Of a stretch of 64,000 nt of DNA, positions 24,217 to 33,344 are shown in pieces. The stretch spans positions 124,001 through 188,000 of the forward strand of contig CAIYAP010000004.1 of assembly GCA_903924205.1 (NCBI GenBank). Direction: 5' to 3'. The position numbers and the translations under genes were made by a program. A model generated the notes under the pieces. The model saw only the letters and a list, made by a program, of their open reading frames with translations. It was not told the origin of the DNA and searched no databases. Position 1 is the first letter of the stretch. Every line of letters begins with the position of its first letter. The DNA comes from an uncultured Actinomycetes bacterium (GTDB lineage Bacteria; Actinomycetota; Acidimicrobiia; Acidimicrobiales; RAAP-2).

Positions 24217-25410
24217 ATGAAGGTTCTCGTTATTGGTGGCGACGGATTCTGCGGCTGGCCCACCGCTCTGCACCTCTCCGACCAGGGTCACGACGTCATC
24301 ATCGTGGATAACCTCTCACGTCGAAAGATTGATGTCGAACTGGGCGTCGACTCCCTCACCCCCATTGCCCCCATTGAGACCCGTCTCGCTGTGTGGAAGG
24401 AAGTCTCCGGTAAGACCATCGGCTTCGAGTACCTCGACGTCGCTCTCGAGTATCAGCGCTTCTTAGATCTTCTTCTGTCCGAGCGCCCCGACGCCATCGT
24501 GCACTTCGGTGAGCAGCGCGCCGCCCCGTACTCCATGCGCACTCCGGCCGCCAAGCGTTTCACCGTCGACAACAACGTGTCGGGCACTCACAACGTGCTG
24601 TGCGCAATTGTGGAGTCCGGCCAGGACATCCCGCTGGTCCACCTTGGCACCATGGGCGTGTATGGCTACGGCTGGTCCGGTTCGGCGCCGATTCCCGAGG
24701 GCTACCTCACCGTCAAGGTGCCGACTCCCGATGGCGACATCGACCGCGAAATCCTGCACCCCGCCAACCCGGGCTCGGTGTACCACATGACCAAGACTTT
24801 GGACCAGCTGCTCTTTGCCTTCTACGCCAAGAACGACGCCCTGCGCATTACCGACCTTCACCAGGGCATCGTGTGGGGCACCCAGACTCCACAGACGGAG
24901 CGCGACGAGCGCTTGATCAACCGCTTCGACTACGACGGTGACTACGGCACCGTTCTTAACCGCTTCCTCATGCAGGCAGCCATTGGACACCCCCTCACCG
25001 TGCACGGCACCGGTGGTCAGACCCGCGCGTTTATTCACGTGCGCGACACGGTGCGCTGCATCGAAATCGCCCTGTCGAACCCGCCGACCCGTGGTGAACA
25101 GGTCTCCGTCTTCAACCAGGTCACCGAGACCTACCGCGTCCGAGATCTCGCCGAACTCATCAGCAGCATTACCGGTGTCGAGGTTGCCAACCTGCCGAAC
25201 CCCCGCAAGGAAGCGGCCGAGAACGACCTCAACGTGACGCGCGATCGCTTCGTCGCACTGGGCCTCAACCCGACGACCTTGTCAGAGGGCTTGCTGAGTG
25301 AAGTTCGTGACATCGCCAATCGCTACAAGGACCGCGCCGACACCACGAAGATCATCGCCCGTTCCGTCTGGAACAAGGGCATGGAGACCTCGCCCGACCT
25401 CGTCAAGTAG
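24217..25410 (+). CDS. sqdB: UDP-sulfoquinovose synthase
   Basis: This 397-residue SDR enzyme converts UDP-glucose and sulfite to UDP-sulfoquinovose, the head-group donor of the sulfolipid SQDG. Start ATG 24217 has GTGAGG at good spacing, rather than an upstream ATG at 24127. MKVLVIGGDGFCGWPTALHL is the NAD-binding motif. TMGVYGYGWSG and YHMTK hold the Thr and the Tyr-x3-Lys catalytic residues. TDLHQGIVWGTQTPQT matches the SQD1-specific region that contacts substrate. Codon use is strongly biased (many NNC codons), suggesting high expression. The glycosyltransferase partner (sqdX) is not adjacent. Confidence 0.9.
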   Translation: MKVLVIGGDGFCGWPTALHLSDQGHDVIIVDNLSRRKIDVELGVDSLTPIAPIETRLAVWKEVSGKTIGFEYLDVALEYQRFLDLLLSERPDAIVHFGEQRAAPYSMRTPAAKRFTVDNNVSGTHNVLCAIVESGQDIPLVHLGTMGVYGYGWSGSAPIPEGYLTVKVPTPDGDIDREILHPANPGSVYHMTKTLDQLLFAFYAKNDALRITDLHQGIVWGTQTPQTERDERLINRFDYDGDYGTVLNRFLMQAAIGHPLTVHGTGGQTRAFIHVRDTVRCIEIALSNPPTRGEQVSVFNQVTETYRVRDLAELISSITGVEVANLPNPRKEAAENDLNVTRDRFVALGLNPTTLSEGLLSEVRDIANRYKDRADTTKIIARSVWNKGMETSPDLVK

Positions 25411-25443
25411 GCGGGTGGCGGCCATGCCGCCCCTCCCGCTGTG

Positions 25444-25474
25444 CCTGACCCCTTCCTATGCTGAGGGGGTCAGG
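25444..25474 (+). promoter_or_regulatory. Hairpin covering the aldo/keto reductase ribosome site
   Basis: CCTGACCCC (25444-25452) pairs with GGGGTCAGG (25466-25474). The right arm includes the first half of the AGGAGG site at 25472-25477. No T-run follows, so besides ending the sqdB transcript poorly it could mask translation of the next gene. Confidence 0.5.
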
Positions 25475-25485
25475 AGGTCGTGATG

Positions 25486-26409
25486 ATGCGACGCGCAATA
25501 GGTTCACTCGAGGTCTCTCTCGTCGGTATTGGCTGCAACAACTTCGGGGCTCGTCTCGATCAGGCCGAAACGTCGTCTGTCGTGCACGCCGCACTCGATG
25601 CGGGAATCAACTTCTTTGACACCGCCGACATCTATGGCAACACTGAGTCGGAGGTGCTTCTCGGGGTGGCGCTTCGCGAGCGTCGCGATGAGGCGGTGAT
25701 TGCGACCAAATTCGGCATGGGTACCGCCGGCAACGGCACCGAGTTCTCAGCCCGCCCGGAGTACATCCGCTTCGCGATCGAGGCGTCACTTCGCCGACTG
25801 AATATCGCTACCATCGACCTTTACCAATTACATTTTCCCGACGCACAGACTCCGCTGGAGGACACGTTGTCCACGTTGGCAGATCTTCGCGACGAGGGCA
25901 AGCTTCGCGAAATTGGTTGTTCAAATTTCGATGGATCCATGCTGCGGCACGCCGCGACATTGGCCACAGCCGGTATTCGCTTCCGTTCAGTGCAGAATCA
26001 ATACTCGCTACTGCATCGCACTCCCGAGCACGACGACACCTTGGCCGCGTGCACCGAGCTCACTATCGGTTTTCTGCCTTACTACCCGCTCGCCAACGGG
26101 TGGCTCACCGGAAAATTTGATCCTGATGCGCCTCTGGTGGAGGGCACCCGCCTGGCCAACATGCCGGCCGATCGCCAAGGGGTGTGGATGAGCGACAACA
26201 TTCGTGATCGCGTTCGTCGTCTTCGGGCAATCTCGCAGGAGACGTCTATTCCGTTGTTAACGCTGGCATTTTCGTGGCTGGCATCTCGACCCGACGTCTC
26301 TTCAGTTATCGCGGGTGCCTCAAACCCCCACCAGGTGCGCGCGAACGCTGCCGCCGTCATCGAGCTTGCTGACGACGTCCGCCAGCTGCTTGACGACGCG
26401 ACCGCCTAG
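25486..26409 (+). CDS. Aldo/keto reductase
   Basis: The protein has about 307 residues. Three starts are stacked (GTG 25480, ATG 25483, ATG 25486); the last has the best distance (8 bases) to AGGAGG. The TIM-barrel family residues are seen as FFDTADIYGN (Asp and Tyr), VIATKFG (Lys) and DLYQLHFPD (His). GCSNF and VIAGASNPHQV are the NADPH-binding segments. It reduces aldehydes or ketones with NAD(P)H; the physiological substrate is not visible. It lies 75 bases after sqdB. Confidence 0.9.
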   Translation: MRRAIGSLEVSLVGIGCNNFGARLDQAETSSVVHAALDAGINFFDTADIYGNTESEVLLGVALRERRDEAVIATKFGMGTAGNGTEFSARPEYIRFAIEASLRRLNIATIDLYQLHFPDAQTPLEDTLSTLADLRDEGKLREIGCSNFDGSMLRHAATLATAGIRFRSVQNQYSLLHRTPEHDDTLAACTELTIGFLPYYPLANGWLTGKFDPDAPLVEGTRLANMPADRQGVWMSDNIRDRVRRLRAISQETSIPLLTLAFSWLASRPDVSSVIAGASNPHQVRANAAAVIELADDVRQLLDDATA

Positions 26410-26622
26410 GGAATCGGTTGTCAGGTCGAAGGAGCTGCGGGCCGGTGCCGTGTGGCCAACCAGCCCCAAAAATCAACCTGGGCACTAACCGAGTTGCCGC
26501 GTCGATGATTACCACGGCCTCGAGACTGCCCACCCGAACGGGGTGAAGACCAGTATCAGGCTATTCACCAAATCTGCATCTGGACCGTCTACCCCACACT
26601 GCGATTGTTGCCATGTGATGGG

Positions 26623-28029
26623 CTAGCTAGCGGTCACCGAGGCCACGAGTTTGGCCAACGTGTCCTTCGCGTCGCCAAAGAGCAAAATCGTCTTGGGGTT
26701 GTAGAGGAGTTCGTTTTCGATGCCCGCAAACCCCGGTCGCATAGACCGCTTGAGGAAGACCACGTTGCTCGCGAGGTCGGCATGGATGATGGGCATCCCG
26801 AAAATGGGCGAGGTGGGATCATCGACGGCGGCGGGGTTCACCGTGTCGTTGGCACCCACGACTAATGCCACGTCGCAGGTGGACAACTCGGAATTAGCCT
26901 CGTCCATCTCGAGGAGCTTCTCATAGGGGACGTTGGCTTCCGCCAGCAACACGTTCATATGGCCGGGCATGCGTCCCGCCACCGGGTGGATGGCGTAGAA
27001 GACCTCGACGCCACGCTTTTCGAGTTCGTCGGCGAGCTCACGCACCGTGTGTTGCGCCTGGGCGACAGCCAGTCCATAACCGGGAATGATGGCGACCTTC
27101 TCGGCGTAGGCGAGGAGGACACCAATGTCATCGGGGGTTCCCGATCGAACGGGTCGTTCGGCACCGCCACCACCACCCGCCGTGCTGGGGGCAGCCGATC
27201 CGAATGCGGAGAACAGCACATTGGCGAGGGAGCGGCCCATGGCCTTGCTCATCAAACGGGTGAGCAAGATGCCGCTGGCACCCACCAAGGTGCCCGCCAC
27301 GATGAGGACGGTCGAGTGCAGAGTGAAGCCACTGGCGGCGACAGCCAGTCCGGTGAAGCTGTTGAGCAGTGAGATGAGAACCGGTACATCCGCACCACCA
27401 ATGGGCAACACGAAGGCCACACCCAGCACCGACGCGATCACGAGGAGCACCCACAACCAGAGCGTGTTGCCCGTCGAGACCACGAGAACCATGGCGGTCA
27501 ACGCCGCAATAGCGAAGACGGCGTTAATGACTTGCTGAGCAGGATAGGTAATGGGTCGACCCGTCATGAGTTCTTGCAACTTGGCGTAGGCAATGGCCGA
27601 ACCAGAGAACGACACGGTGCCAATCAGCACGCCGAGGAGCACTTCAATCGAGACGTAGATCGCGGGGTGCGCCCCTTCACTGCGCTGCGCAATCAGCTCC
27701 GCGATGGAGACCAGGGCGGCGGCGGCACCGCCCACACCATTAAAAATGGCCACGAGTTGAGGCATGGCCGTCATTTGTACAAATCGTGCGGCAGGTACTG
27801 CCACCACCGTGCCAATGACCATCGCGAGAACCATGAGTCCGATGTTGCCGAGTGAATGACCCGGCGTCGACTGATAAAAGAATGTCGCGCCCACGGCAAT
27901 GGCCATGCCGATCGCCGCTACCACATTGCCTTGGCGTGCCCGGCGTGGCGAACCGAGACCCTTCAACGCGACAAGAAACGTGGTCGCGGCCACGAGATAG
28001 AGAACGTCAATCACGGTGGCGCGGGTCAC
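26623..28029 (-). CDS. pntB: Proton-translocating NAD(P) transhydrogenase, beta subunit
   Basis: The protein has 468 residues. The N-terminal half has about nine membrane helices forming the proton channel. The C-terminal dIII domain binds NADP(H): IPGYGLAVAQAQHTVRELAD, FYAIHPVAGRMPGHMNVLLAEA, and DVALVVGANDTVNPAA. It couples hydride transfer from NADH to NADP+ with proton entry, supplying NADPH. The start overlaps the stop of pntA2 by four bases. Confidence 0.96.
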   Translation of the reverse strand: MTRATVIDVLYLVAATTFLVALKGLGSPRRARQGNVVAAIGMAIAVGATFFYQSTPGHSLGNIGLMVLAMVIGTVVAVPAARFVQMTAMPQLVAIFNGVGGAAAALVSIAELIAQRSEGAHPAIYVSIEVLLGVLIGTVSFSGSAIAYAKLQELMTGRPITYPAQQVINAVFAIAALTAMVLVVSTGNTLWLWVLLVIASVLGVAFVLPIGGADVPVLISLLNSFTGLAVAASGFTLHSTVLIVAGTLVGASGILLTRLMSKAMGRSLANVLFSAFGSAAPSTAGGGGGAERPVRSGTPDDIGVLLAYAEKVAIIPGYGLAVAQAQHTVRELADELEKRGVEVFYAIHPVAGRMPGHMNVLLAEANVPYEKLLEMDEANSELSTCDVALVVGANDTVNPAAVDDPTSPIFGMPIIHADLASNVVFLKRSMRPGFAGIENELLYNPKTILLFGDAKDTLAKLVASVTAS

Positions 28030-28331
28030 TTCTGTCCACCCTTTCGGTCGTTCTTCGACTTGAACATTTCGAGCATTCGGTCCGTGACGACAAATCCGCC
28101 CACCACGTTGAGAGTGGCCAAGATCACGGCGAGAAATCCGAGCACTCGCTCGGCCGGCGTCGTGGCGTTACCCAAGATGATCATGGACCCCACGAGGATG
28201 ACGCCGTGGATGGCGTTCGAGCCACTCATGAGTGGCGTGTGCAAGATGCTGGGCACCTTGGCAACGATTTCCACGCCGACGAAAATCGCCAGCACGAACA
28301 CCGTGATGTAGGCCAGTAGTCCGCTACCCAT
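28026..28331 (-). CDS. pntA2: NAD(P) transhydrogenase alpha subunit, membrane part
   Basis: This 101-residue protein with three membrane helices corresponds to the C-terminal (dII) section of PntA (TVFVLAIFVGVEIVAKVPSI, TPLMSGSNAIHGV, VVGGFVVTDRMLEMF). Its separation from the NAD-binding part gives the three-subunit form known from Rhodospirillum and many actinobacteria. The C-terminal KSKNDRKGGQK is cytoplasmic. It lies three bases after pntA1 and overlaps pntB. Confidence 0.95.
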   Translation of the reverse strand: MGSGLLAYITVFVLAIFVGVEIVAKVPSILHTPLMSGSNAIHGVILVGSMIILGNATTPAERVLGFLAVILATLNVVGGFVVTDRMLEMFKSKNDRKGGQK

Positions 28332-28334
28332 GAC

Positions 28335-29471
28335 TTACTCCTTTTCCGCCAATGGCTCGCACGCGAGGCCGAGGACATCGGCGGTCGCGGCGTGATGAAG
28401 CTTTCCGTGTGAGGTCACCGTGGCGCCGCGCACGATGTCGTCGTCCCACGCGGGGTCCACCTCGCCCTTCTGACCATAAAGCGCCAAGAGCTTGAGCACG
28501 TTGTTCGCGTACATCGAACTAGCTGATGAGCCCATGGCGGCGGGCGGATTGGCCATCCCAATCACGCGCACGCCGTTCACAACGACGGTCTGACCGGCGA
28601 CGGTTGCTTCGCAATTACCGCCGCCGTCGGCCGCCATGTCCACCACCAACGAACCCGGACGCATCTTGTCGAGCATGGTGCGGGTCACCAGAATGGGCGA
28701 CTTTCGACCCGGCACGGCGGCGGTGGTGATCACGATGTCCGCGGCGGCGACTTCGTCAACGAGCGCCGCCTGTTGAGCGGCTTTCTCGTCGTCCGTCAGT
28801 TCGCGGGCGTATCCGCCCGCGGCGTCAGCGGTCACCCCGAGCTGGACGAAAACGGCGCCAGCAGATTCGGCTTCTTCTTTCGCCGCGCTACGTACGTCGT
28901 ACGCCCGCACCTTCGCGCCGAGGCGCTTCGTGGTTGCGATGGCCTGCAGACCGGCCACACCCACACCCATGATCAACACGCGCGCGGGGCGAATGGTTCC
29001 TGCGGCCGTGGTGAGCAAGGGAAAGAAGCGATCGAATTCTGAGGCGGCGATGAGGGCAGCGCGGTAGCCCGACACCGTCGCCTGGCTAGACAGGGCGTCC
29101 ATGTACTGCGCACGCGTTGATCGCGGTACGAGGTCGAAGCTCACCACCGTGACCTTCTTAGCGACCAGAGCGGCAACGATATCGGTGGCGAGTAGCGGTG
29201 GCAGAAAGGAAAGATGCAGCGAGCCCTCGCGCAGCGAGGCGACTTCCGCCAGGGTGGGAGGGTTGACGCGGATGGTGACGTCACTGGCCTCTGCGGCCGC
29301 CACCGTTGCCCCGGCGTCGCGATACGCCTCGTCGGGGTAATTCGACAGTGCGCCGGCGCCGCCTTCAACGAGAACCTGCCAGCCCTCCGTGACCAAGATC
29401 TTCACCGCGTCGGGGGACAATGACACGCGAGTTTCGCCGGAGCGACTTTCGCGAGGAACGAGAATTCTCAT
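28335..29471 (-). CDS. pntA1: NAD(P) transhydrogenase alpha subunit, NAD-binding part
   Basis: This 378-residue soluble dI subunit is related to alanine dehydrogenase. It begins MRILVPRESRSGETRVSLSP. RVLIMGVGVAGLQAIATTKRLGA is the Rossmann NAD-binding motif, and PGRKSPILVTRTML with VVDMAADGGGNCE are family-typical. ATG 29471 follows GGAAGGAG. First gene of the pnt group; the TetR gene lies 41 bases upstream on the same strand, so some read-through from it is possible. Confidence 0.96.
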   Translation of the reverse strand: MRILVPRESRSGETRVSLSPDAVKILVTEGWQVLVEGGAGALSNYPDEAYRDAGATVAAAEASDVTIRVNPPTLAEVASLREGSLHLSFLPPLLATDIVAALVAKKVTVVSFDLVPRSTRAQYMDALSSQATVSGYRAALIAASEFDRFFPLLTTAAGTIRPARVLIMGVGVAGLQAIATTKRLGAKVRAYDVRSAAKEEAESAGAVFVQLGVTADAAGGYARELTDDEKAAQQAALVDEVAAADIVITTAAVPGRKSPILVTRTMLDKMRPGSLVVDMAADGGGNCEATVAGQTVVVNGVRVIGMANPPAAMGSSASSMYANNVLKLLALYGQKGEVDPAWDDDIVRGATVTSHGKLHHAATADVLGLACEPLAEKE

Positions 29472-29512
29472 GCTGTAGTTCTACTCCTTCCTGACGCTCG
29501 AGAACGGTGTTG

Positions 29513-30109
29513 CTACCGAAGACTGTGGGCCAAGCCCGCCATCATGGTGTCCAGCATCTGCTCGAAGGTTTTCTCCGCGTCGTCAGCGAACATCTGGTGA
29601 TTCATTTCCAGGGCCACGTAACCGTGCACCATGGCCCACACCAACTGCGCCGTACGTCGCGGATCAAGGGGCTCGAAGGCGCCGGTGTCGACGCATCGAG
29701 AGATGATGTCCACCAGGCGACCGTAGGCGCGGGCGGCCAGTTCTGCCGATTCCATCGACGGCTCGAAACCCTCGAAATGATGGAGGAACATCACCAAGTA
29801 GTGACCGCGATGCTCTAGTGCAAAGCGGCGATAGGCGTGGCCGGAGGCTCGAAGGGTGTCGACTGGATCATCAAGGTCAATGTCCATGGCTCGATGCAAG
29901 TCAGCGAATCCCTCGGCAAAAATTCTGTCGATCAATCCGTTCTTTCCGTGGAAGTGGTTGTATATCGCCATGGGGGCTACCCCGGCGCGCTGGGCGACGG
30001 CCCGCACCGTGAAGCCCTCGGGCCCGTCCTGCGTCAAAATCTGCAAGGCGGCGGCGCGCACCGCTCCTTCAACGAGATGCGACGACGTTCGAGTGGTGAC
30101 CACCCGCAC
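29513..30109 (-). CDS. TetR-family repressor
   Basis: The protein has 198 residues from GTG 30109. The helix-turn-helix is GFTVRAVAQRAGVAPMAIYNHFHGKNGLIDRI (residues about 32-63). The C-terminal ligand domain matches the TetR_C group with a WAMVHGYVALEMNHQ segment. It is divergent from an MFS exporter gene, with two matching operator-like palindromes in the 55-base gap. This makes it the likely repressor of that exporter and of itself, released by an exporter substrate. Confidence 0.92.
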   Translation of the reverse strand: MRVVTTRTSSHLVEGAVRAAALQILTQDGPEGFTVRAVAQRAGVAPMAIYNHFHGKNGLIDRIFAEGFADLHRAMDIDLDDPVDTLRASGHAYRRFALEHRGHYLVMFLHHFEGFEPSMESAELAARAYGRLVDIISRCVDTGAFEPLDPRRTAQLVWAMVHGYVALEMNHQMFADDAEKTFEQMLDTMMAGLAHSLR

Positions 30110-30116
30110 AGGTTAA

Positions 30117-30152
30117 TAGAACAACGTGCTACTATTGTGGAACATCGTTCTA
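30117..30152. promoter_or_regulatory. Paired TetR operators between repressor and exporter
   Basis: Two related 15-base imperfect palindromes occur: TAGAACAACGTGCTA (30117-30131) and TGGAACATCGTTCTA (30138-30152), 21 bases apart, two helical turns. The outer arms also form a larger inverted repeat, TTAATAGAAC (30113-30122) with GTTCTATTAA (30147-30156). A -10-like TACTAT lies between them, and AAGGAATCTC leads into the exporter ATG. Binding here would block both promoters. Confidence 0.75.
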
Positions 30153-30164
30153 TTAAGGAATCTC

Positions 30165-31691
30165 ATGTTGACGGATACTCACGCACGGCGCTGGCAGATT
30201 CTCGGCGTTCTCTCTCTGAGCGTCTTTCTCGTCGTGGTCGACAACACCGTCGTCAACGTGGCGTTGCCCAGCCTGGCGCGCGACTTTCACGCGTCCAACA
30301 CCGCATTGCAGTGGATTGTCGACGGATATTCGCTCCCCTTCGCCGCGCTGCTGCTTCTCGGAGGCGACACGGGCGACCGATTTGGACGCAAGCGCGTCAT
30401 TTTGACGGCCATGGCCTTCTTTTCCCTCTTTTCGCTCTTCGCGTCGTACACCCACTCAAGCGGTGAACTCATCATCGCGCGTGCACTGATGGGCGCCGCG
30501 GCGGCCTTCATCTTCCCCGCCACCTTGTCGCTGCTCACCGTGACCTTTACCGACCCGCGCGAACGCGCGGCGGCCTTCGGGATCTGGGGTGCCACCTCCG
30601 GCATCGCCGTGGCCGTGGGCCCCATTGTGGGTGGCGCACTCATCACCCACTTCTGGTTTGGATCAATATTCCTCATCAACTTGCCCATTGCCCTCGTAGC
30701 CATTGCTCTCGGCTGGTGGCTCTTGCCTGAAGCTCGTGGCGTCGCTAAGAAAATCGATGTGCCGGGCCTCGCACTGGGCACCATGGGAGTGACGACATTG
30801 ATCCTGGCCATCATCGAAGGACCCACGTGGCACTGGACCAGCCCTACCATCATCACACTGTTCGTCATCTCTTTCCTCGTGCTCATTGGCTTCATCTTGG
30901 TGGAACGACACCAACGGGAGCCGATGCTCGACGTACGAATTTTTCGTCACGCCGCGTTCTCGGCAGGCGCCGCATCCATCGCCATCAACTTCTTCGCCCT
31001 CTTTGGCTTCATCTTCTTGGTGACCCAGTACTTCCAATTTGTCCGTGGCTACTCAGCCTTCTCGTCGGGTCTTCACACCTTGCCTTTCGCCATTACCGCG
31101 GCCCTCGTCACTCCGCTCGCGTCCATCGTTGCGGCGCGCGTCGGACCTCGATACGTCGTACCTCTGGGGCTTCTTACCTTCGCCGGCGGCCTGTCATGGA
31201 TCGGCACACAAACCCCGACCTCGAGCTACTTCTGGGAGGTCGTGGGTTCCATGATCGTGATTTCCATTGGTTTTTCATTGGTGAACGCTCCGTCAACCAC
31301 CGCCGTGATGGGCTCACTGCCCGATGACCAGATTGGTGCGGGCGCGGCCGTCAACGAAACCACTCGTGAGCTCGGTGGCACCGTCGGCGTCGCCGTCGTC
31401 GGTTCCGTGTTCACGTCGCTCTTCACACCGGGAGTGCTGTCGGCCCTGCAGCCCGCACACCTCAGCTCCTCAGCGGCGGCCGAGGCCAGTTCGTCGATGC
31501 AGGCCGCACTCGCCACCACCTCTCACCTTCCCGCTGTTCTCGCCGCCCACGTGCATCCCGCGGTGACGTCTGCGTTTATGACGGCGTTTCACCGAGGGTG
31601 CTTTGTGGCCGCCGGAGTCACCGCCGCGATGGCGATCGTGGGCGCCCTCACGCTGCCCGCGACGCCAGTCGCGGCCGGTAACGCGCACTAA
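30165..31691 (+). CDS. MFS drug exporter, DHA2 (14-helix) type
   Basis: The protein has 508 residues. ATG 30165 has AAGGAATCTC upstream, in preference to an earlier start at 30126. LSVFLVVVDNTVVNVALPSL is motif D1 of the 14-TMS DHA2 family, and DRFGRKRVI is the loop 2-3 motif A. IWGATSGIAVAVGPIVGG is the antiporter motif C. It probably exports a toxic lipophilic compound in exchange for protons, under control of the divergent TetR. The 3' end overlaps the convergent FAD protein gene by four bases. Confidence 0.93.
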   Translation: MLTDTHARRWQILGVLSLSVFLVVVDNTVVNVALPSLARDFHASNTALQWIVDGYSLPFAALLLLGGDTGDRFGRKRVILTAMAFFSLFSLFASYTHSSGELIIARALMGAAAAFIFPATLSLLTVTFTDPRERAAAFGIWGATSGIAVAVGPIVGGALITHFWFGSIFLINLPIALVAIALGWWLLPEARGVAKKIDVPGLALGTMGVTTLILAIIEGPTWHWTSPTIITLFVISFLVLIGFILVERHQREPMLDVRIFRHAAFSAGAASIAINFFALFGFIFLVTQYFQFVRGYSAFSSGLHTLPFAITAALVTPLASIVAARVGPRYVVPLGLLTFAGGLSWIGTQTPTSSYFWEVVGSMIVISIGFSLVNAPSTTAVMGSLPDDQIGAGAAVNETTRELGGTVGVAVVGSVFTSLFTPGVLSALQPAHLSSSAAAEASSSMQAALATTSHLPAVLAAHVHPAVTSAFMTAFHRGCFVAAGVTAAMAIVGALTLPATPVAAGNAH

Positions 31692-32842
31692 ACCGCGAGA
31701 ACTCGTCGCGCCGCATCGGCACCACTGGCGAGCGCCCCTTGGATAGACGGCGTGGCGGTGGCGTCACCAGCCGTCACGATGCCGTTCACGACGCTCGATG
31801 CACGGCGCGGCACCGAGGTGCACCGTGGCAACGCGTGCTCGATGTCGTGGCGCACGACGAGCTCGATATCGCCCGTCGCGAGGCCGTAGAGGCGAGCCAC
31901 ATCCTCGCGGATGAGCTCGTCGTCATGTCGGCGCAGTGACGACGCCGCGATGAGACCGCGTGATCGTGGTGCGTAATTTGAGTTGACGGCCGCGAGATCC
32001 AACGCGTTAAGGAGGCGACTACCCACACCATCGAGCACGACGGTGCGGTCCGTGGTCGCGGGGGCCGCAAACCACCAGGTGCTCACGCGGTGAGTGGCAT
32101 TCGCCGTCGCAATGCTGCGTGCATCGATGACGACGTCGGCAGTGAACGTGCCCTGCGCGGTATGCACCGTCGTGGCGGTGACGTCCTCCACGGAGGTCGA
32201 CAAATAAAAGGTGGCGTCGGCGAGCCGTTCGCACATCGCGGCCGGCAGTGCGCCCATGCCTTGGGCGGGCACCCCGGGCTGAGCGCGAACCAAGGTGCGC
32301 AGCACCCACTGGGTATACGAATACGGCGTGTCGAGGTGCTCATCGAGGAGTACCCCTCGCAAAAAGGGCTCCATCACCTCACGGCGCAACGAGTCAGGCA
32401 AGGAACTGGCACCTAAGGCGATTGCCGTCGAACGGTGATCATCATGGCGGGGACGTCGAAACGCCCACTGAGACAACTGCGGCATCGCGCGAATACCCGT
32501 CGTTAGGTGACGAAGAACGGTCCGCGTGGATCGACTATCACTGAGGGGATTCCCCCACACCAGGGAACCCGATGGCTTCTCTATTCGCACCGCGGCCGCG
32601 GCGAGTCTCAGGTCGAGGGCCCTCATATCGACACAGTGTGCGAGTTGCGGGTACGCCGGATTGAGCAATTGAAAACCTCGATCGACCAGGAAGTCGCCAT
32701 GGCGGTCCGTCGCAATTCGCCCACCCACGCGATCGGCGGCATCGATGAGCGCGACGTCTCGACCGGTGGCGACCAGGCACTGTGCGGCACGTAATCCCGC
32801 CACGCCGGCACCCACAATGATGATGTCGTGGTGAGCGGTCAC
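31688..32842 (-). CDS. FAD-dependent amine-oxidase-like oxidoreductase
   Basis: The protein has 384 residues. DIIIVGAGVAGLRAAQCLV is the FAD-binding motif, followed by DAADRVGGRIATDRHGDFLVDRG, the GG-R signature of the amine oxidase/phytoene desaturase group. GIVTAGDATATPSIQGALASG is the C-terminal FAD segment. Proteins of this length are often annotated NAD(P)-binding or protoporphyrinogen oxidase-like; the substrate cannot be named. It begins 37 bases from the divergent alkyltransferase gene. Confidence 0.85.
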   Translation of the reverse strand: MTAHHDIIIVGAGVAGLRAAQCLVATGRDVALIDAADRVGGRIATDRHGDFLVDRGFQLLNPAYPQLAHCVDMRALDLRLAAAAVRIEKPSGSLVWGNPLSDSRSTRTVLRHLTTGIRAMPQLSQWAFRRPRHDDHRSTAIALGASSLPDSLRREVMEPFLRGVLLDEHLDTPYSYTQWVLRTLVRAQPGVPAQGMGALPAAMCERLADATFYLSTSVEDVTATTVHTAQGTFTADVVIDARSIATANATHRVSTWWFAAPATTDRTVVLDGVGSRLLNALDLAAVNSNYAPRSRGLIAASSLRRHDDELIREDVARLYGLATGDIELVVRHDIEHALPRCTSVPRRASSVVNGIVTAGDATATPSIQGALASGADAARRVLAV

Positions 32843-32879
32843 GTCGGCACTTTACGGGGCTCTGTGCTTGAATTCGCCT

Positions 32880-33344
32880 ATGAGTTTTCGTTTGCCGGTG
32901 CCATCGCCCGTGGGGCGATGGGTGGTCGAGGGCGATGAGAACGGCCTCTCGCACGTATGGTTTCCCGCCGACAAGAAGTCGTTGACACATAAAGGTGTCC
33001 CCGTACTCGTCGAAAACGCTGCCGCTCAGCTCGAGGAATACTTCGCCGGCGAGCGCATCTTCTTCGAGACCGACTTGCACGTTGACGGCACTGATTTTCA
33101 AATCGACGTGTGGCGTGCTCTCACACAGATTCCCTTTGGCGTCGTGGCCACGTATCGCGACGTCGCGACCGCCGTGGGTCGACCGGCCGCGGTGAGGGCG
33201 GTGGGTAACGCCAATGGCAAGAACCCCTTCCCGGTTATCGTTCCCTGCCACCGCGTCCTCGCGTCGAACGGATTAGGTGGCTACTCCGGAGGTCTCGAGA
33301 TCAAAGAATTCCTTCTCGAACTTGAGGGCTGGTCGGTTTTCTAA
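32880..33344 (+). CDS. ogt: Methylated-DNA--protein-cysteine methyltransferase
   Basis: This 154-residue protein begins at ATG 32880; a TTG at 32868 is also in frame. The C-terminal domain has FQIDVWRALTQIPFGVVATY, RAVGNANGKNPFPVIVPCHRVL with the acceptor Cys in PCHR, and GGYSGGLEIKEFLLELE. It repairs O6-alkylguanine by suicidal alkyl transfer. Full length for the Ogt group. It converges on the next gene with a four-base overlap. Confidence 0.95.
   Translation: MSFRLPVPSPVGRWVVEGDENGLSHVWFPADKKSLTHKGVPVLVENAAAQLEEYFAGERIFFETDLHVDGTDFQIDVWRALTQIPFGVVATYRDVATAVGRPAAVRAVGNANGKNPFPVIVPCHRVLASNGLGGYSGGLEIKEFLLELEGWSVF

Noticed and set aside
24463-25038. A 191-codon minus-strand frame inside the sulfoquinovose synthase gene
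   Set aside because: It is a side effect of strong NNC codon bias in the real gene; no ribosome site and no recognisable domain.
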